NCBI RefSeq assembly: GCF_030814015.1
Contig: NZ_JAUSUL010000002.1
Coordinates: 434,001 to 498,000 of the forward strand
DNA: 64,000 bases
Source of the DNA: Amorphus orientalis
Lineage (GTDB): Bacteria > Pseudomonadota > Alphaproteobacteria > Rhizobiales > Amorphaceae
Reading direction: 5' to 3'
Below the pieces are notes generated by a model. That model did no database searches and had not been told where the DNA came from. It saw only the letters and a program-made list of their open reading frames with translations. This document shows positions 61,464 to 64,000 of the stretch, piece after piece. The position numbers and the translations under genes are program-made. Position 1 is the stretch's first letter; every line of letters begins with the position of its first letter.

Positions 61464-62009
61464 CGGCGTACGGTCCAATTCCAAATGCGGCGCGCACAAG
61501 CGCGCGAATCATCTCCGCGGAGTCTCGCACGATCGGCACGGGAGACGAACCGGGGTGTGTCGGTCGGGCGGCTGGTTCGCCACCTGGGCCCTGATGTCGC
61601 TTTCACCGGCGCCAATGGCAAGGCCGGACTGCCGCCGGTCGTATCCGGACATCGGATGGAGCTGGAGAAGAAGGGGGTGTCCTGAGCCCTGCGGGCGAAG
61701 ATCGGCGACCTTTCTTTCGCCCAGCTTGGGGCATCCGATCATATTGTTGCCCGGCTGCCGTCACACCCTGTGATGTGTTTGCAACATCCGCCCATCCGCG
61801 TCAGGCGGAAAGGGCCGGCGGAGCGATTTTGCCCCCATTGTGCCACAAACCGAGCCGACCGGTGTGCGGGTCAGACGAGGCTGATCATCTTGTGATCGGG
61901 CGCCGCTCCGTTCCGGACGCGCTTCCTCTATCTGATCAGAGATGGGTGCGGCATGTCGCTGGCGATCCGGGGTCGGGCGCGGACATGCGGAATGCGGAAC
62001 AGAGTTGAA
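61464..62009. other. gap between parE and the exoR-like gene
   Basis: A divergent regulatory region with no believable gene. It holds the promoters for parE and for the ExoR-like gene. A small palindrome TCACACCCTGTGA (61761-61773) may be a regulator site but is short. Confidence 0.45.
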
Positions 62010-62828
62010 ATGCGTGCCTTCGAGGTCATGGCTCGCGCGTTTGCCGCGGGCGCCGTCATAACGCTGTGTTCCACGGCCGCGGGTGCGGAAGAACCCGCCG
62101 GGCCCGGAACCGAGGACAGCACGTCGCTCATCGACGTGTTCAAGGACGGCGTGCGGGCCTACTATCGCGGCGACAAGGCCGCTGCCGTGGATAAACTTTC
62201 AAAGGCGGCCGAGAGCGACCACACCATGGCTCAGTGGAAGCTGGGCCGGATGTATGCCGACGGCGACGGGGTCGGCGAAGACGACCTCAAGGCGTTCCAG
62301 TATTTCAGCAAGGTCGCCAACGCCCACGTCGACGAGTTGCCGAATTCCCCGCAGGCGCCGTTCGTGGCCGACGCGCTTATCGAACTCGGCGACTACTACG
62401 TCACCGGCATCCAGGATTCCGCCGTCAAGCCGAACGTCGAACGCGCCCGCAATCTCTACACCTACGCCGCATCCTATTTCGGCAACGCCGAGGCCCAGTA
62501 CCGTCTCGGCCGGATGTATCTGGAGAGCGACATTGCCAGCCGTGATCCGCGCCTTGCGGCGCGCTGGCTGAAGCTGGCGGCCGAGAAGGGCAATGCGAGC
62601 GCCCAGGCGCTGCTGGGCGACCTCCTGTTCTTCGGCGAGGACATGCCCCGGCGTCCGGTCACCGGGCTGATGTGGCTGACCGTCGCCCGCCAGACGGCGA
62701 CCGGCTCCGACAGCGAGTGGATCCGGGAGCGTCAGGAAAAGGCGTTCGCGCGGGCCGCCGAGGACGAGCGCAAACGGGCGACCCAACTCGCCGACACCTG
62801 GCTCACGCGGAACGCCAAGACCAACTGA
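62010..62828 (+). CDS. exoR: ExoR-like periplasmic Sel1-repeat regulator
   Basis: The 272-residue product has a signal peptide (FAAGAVITLCSTAAGAEE) followed by Sel1-like tetratricopeptide repeats: TMAQWKLGRMYADGDGVGEDD, NAEAQYRLGRMYLESDIA, NASAQALLGDLLFFGED and a final GLMWLTVARQ. This layout and length match rhizobial ExoR, which holds the ChvG (ExoS)/ChvI two-component system inactive and is cleaved under acid stress. ATG 62010 was chosen for its nearby GGAACAGAG; ATG 61992 and ATG 61953 are in frame. Assignment rests on memory of ExoR. Confidence 0.8.
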   Translation: MRAFEVMARAFAAGAVITLCSTAAGAEEPAGPGTEDSTSLIDVFKDGVRAYYRGDKAAAVDKLSKAAESDHTMAQWKLGRMYADGDGVGEDDLKAFQYFSKVANAHVDELPNSPQAPFVADALIELGDYYVTGIQDSAVKPNVERARNLYTYAASYFGNAEAQYRLGRMYLESDIASRDPRLAARWLKLAAEKGNASAQALLGDLLFFGEDMPRRPVTGLMWLTVARQTATGSDSEWIRERQEKAFARAAEDERKRATQLADTWLTRNAKTN

Positions 62829-63064
62829 AGGTGCAGTGACGCCGCGTTCGTGCGCCGTCTCTCCGCTGCGGGCGGACCGCCGATGTCGCGTTGCGTCGCC
62901 CTGACACGCTCACTTTCCATCGGCAGCGCGGGGAACCTGCCGCCGAGAGCGCGCGCAGGCCGGCGACCAAGCGCGATCCGGTGCGGGCGATCTCAGCCGA
63001 AGCAGTCACTGCTGCGCCCCCGCGCAACGCGCCCAAAGTCCCTGAACATCCGGATATATTGGGC

Positions 63065-63343
63065 TCAGCCGCGGCGATCGAGGGCAGAGAGATCGACCGA
63101 GGTCGACGCTGGCATGTCTCCCGCAGTCGGACATCCTTCCGATAAAAGCTTCCAGGACGTGTTGTTCTGAACCCGTTCGCAGCGGGCGAGCCGCTCGGTG
63201 TCGCCGAAGCGCAGACATATGACGGTGCCAAGCTCGTACTTGGCATCCTTGGTCCGGCACCAGCAGGGGATGTCTCCGGCTGCCGCAGGCATCGGCGAAA
63301 ACCAGATCACGGCAGCTATACCTATGATGGTTCCCCTGACCAT
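63065..63343 (-). CDS. small secreted protein with CWC motif
   Basis: A 92-residue protein with a signal peptide (IIGIAAVIWFSPMPAAAG) and a short mature part containing DIPCWCRTKD, VICLRF, RLARCERVQNN and SEGCPTA, so five Cys in all. The pattern may form disulfides in the periplasm. I recall similar small proteins in rhizobia but cannot name the function. Placed 22 bp after the GFA gene on the same strand. Confidence 0.65.
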   Translation of the reverse strand: MVRGTIIGIAAVIWFSPMPAAAGDIPCWCRTKDAKYELGTVICLRFGDTERLARCERVQNNTSWKLLSEGCPTAGDMPASTSVDLSALDRRG

Positions 63344-63365
63344 GGATGGATCATAGCGCGATAAG

Positions 63366-63791
63366 TCAGGTCGGCTTAACGTTTTCTTCCATTTCGTCGG
63401 GCAGGTCCCTGTCGAACCCGTGCATCCACGCAAGGCGCGACCCGGTCCAGATATTGCGATCGGGCACCGCGGCTTCCGGGTCGTCCAGGCTCGCAACCGT
63501 CACGTCGATGACCGTATCTCCGTCCAGACGGAAGGTGAGAGACGTCCCGCATTCCCGACAGAAGCTCCGGAGGCCGCGTTCGCTGGAGCGATGTTCGCCC
63601 GGATGACCTGCGGTCCATGCAAACGCGCCGATGGGAACAGAGGTCCAGGTGACGACGGGGGCGCCGACGGCCTGCTGACACATCCGGCAATGGCAGTGGG
63701 CGGTGTCGCCGAGCGGGTGGCTCAGACGATAGCGCACGGCGCCGCAGAAACAGCCGCCGCTGTGAACCGTAGTCTCCTCGGGTGCGCTCAT
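63366..63791 (-). CDS. GFA-family zinc protein
   Basis: The 141-residue product has the Zn-binding cysteines of the GFA (glutathione-dependent formaldehyde-activating-like)/CENP-V family: GGCFCGAVRY, AHCHCRMCQQ and SFCRECGTSL. The family binds zinc and, in some members, glutathione. Many members have no formaldehyde role, so the name is structural. ATG 63791 precedes the conserved core. Confidence 0.88.
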   Translation of the reverse strand: MSAPEETTVHSGGCFCGAVRYRLSHPLGDTAHCHCRMCQQAVGAPVVTWTSVPIGAFAWTAGHPGEHRSSERGLRSFCRECGTSLTFRLDGDTVIDVTVASLDDPEAAVPDRNIWTGSRLAWMHGFDRDLPDEMEENVKPT

Positions 63792-63829
63792 CGGCTGCCT
63801 TTCTGGTCGGCCTCGCTGGGCCGGCCGCT

Positions 63830-64000
63830 TCACACCGCCAGCGTCGCGATGACCGGGACATGGTCGGAGGGCTTGTCCCGGCCGCGAACATCCTTGGCGA
63901 TCTCCACCGTCTCCAGCCTGTCGGCGGCCTGCGGCGACAGCAGAAGGTGGTCGATGCGGATGCCGTTGTCCTTCTGCCAGGCGCCGGCCTGATAATCCCA
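63830..64000 (-). CDS. xth: exodeoxyribonuclease III, C-terminal end only
   Basis: The last 56 residues are visible, open at the right edge. They include WDYQAGAWQKDNGIRIDHLL and KPSDHVPVIATL, with the C-terminal catalytic His in SDHVPV of the Xth/Ape1-type AP endonuclease family. The enzyme cuts abasic sites in base-excision repair. The rest lies outside the window. Confidence 0.92.
   Translation of the reverse strand, partial: WDYQAGAWQKDNGIRIDHLLLSPQAADRLETVEIAKDVRGRDKPSDHVPVIATLAV

Overview
The window is 64 kb of a high-G+C chromosome from an alphaproteobacterium, most likely a Hyphomicrobiales (Rhizobiales) relative. Supporting signs are a SciP/DUF1153 regulator next to CtrA-like boxes, a PmtA-type phospholipid methyltransferase, a ProS without the large editing insertion, an ExoR-like Sel1-repeat protein, an alphaproteobacterial SOS box (GTTC-N7-GTTC) upstream of lexA, and the block pyrH-frr-uppS-cdsA-dxr-rseP-bamA-lpxD-fabZ-lpxA-lpxI-lpxB followed by gltA and gltX on the opposite strand. 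I could not run database searches; functions rest on motifs and recalled family features.

Layout. 1-2836 is the edge of a probable genomic island: the 3' part of a restriction-type DEAH helicase gene abutting the 3' end of an elongator tRNA-Met (2837-2913). 3162-5094 (-): mnmA and pmtA. 5488-5859: a helically phased CtrA-like box array and sciP. 5972-7859 (-): translationally coupled ybaK-like, metallophosphoesterase and cupin genes. 8034-11973: NUDIX hydrolase, 5'-nucleotidase with a small membrane protein, hemH and an NfeD-like protein. 12028-16414 (-): the four-gene Anbu module (ATP-grasp, alpha-E, transglutaminase, Anbu peptidase). 16551-18918 (-): sfsA-map-radC. 19608-26807 (+): proS-lolC-lolD-small peptide-dnaE. 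27280-42469 (+): rpsB-tsf, then pyrH through lpxB (translation, undecaprenyl and phospholipid synthesis, outer membrane assembly, lipid A). 42626-45919 (-): gltA and gltX. 46038-48272 (+): comEC. 48317-54702 (-): lexA, then trpD-trpC-moaC-moeA and a PpiD-like foldase. 54897-56888 (+): tpiA, an alpha/beta hydrolase and a membrane protein. 56885-59096: 2-hydroxyacid dehydrogenase and an LhgO-like FAD oxidoreductase. 59173-61463 (-): parE with a tiny XRE-like gene. 62010-64000: exoR-like gene convergent with a secreted Cys-containing protein, a GFA-family protein and the end of xth.

Most of the window is core housekeeping DNA. The stretches most worth attention are the Anbu module, a predicted peptide ligation/proteolysis system whose substrate I do not know, with a perfect inverted repeat in its promoter region and a Ser/Gln-rich tail on the ligase; the four-half-site CtrA array before sciP; the tRNA-Met island boundary; an orphan leftward terminator at 19182-19209 implying an unannotated transcript; and several unexplained hairpins and A+T-rich intergenic DNA.
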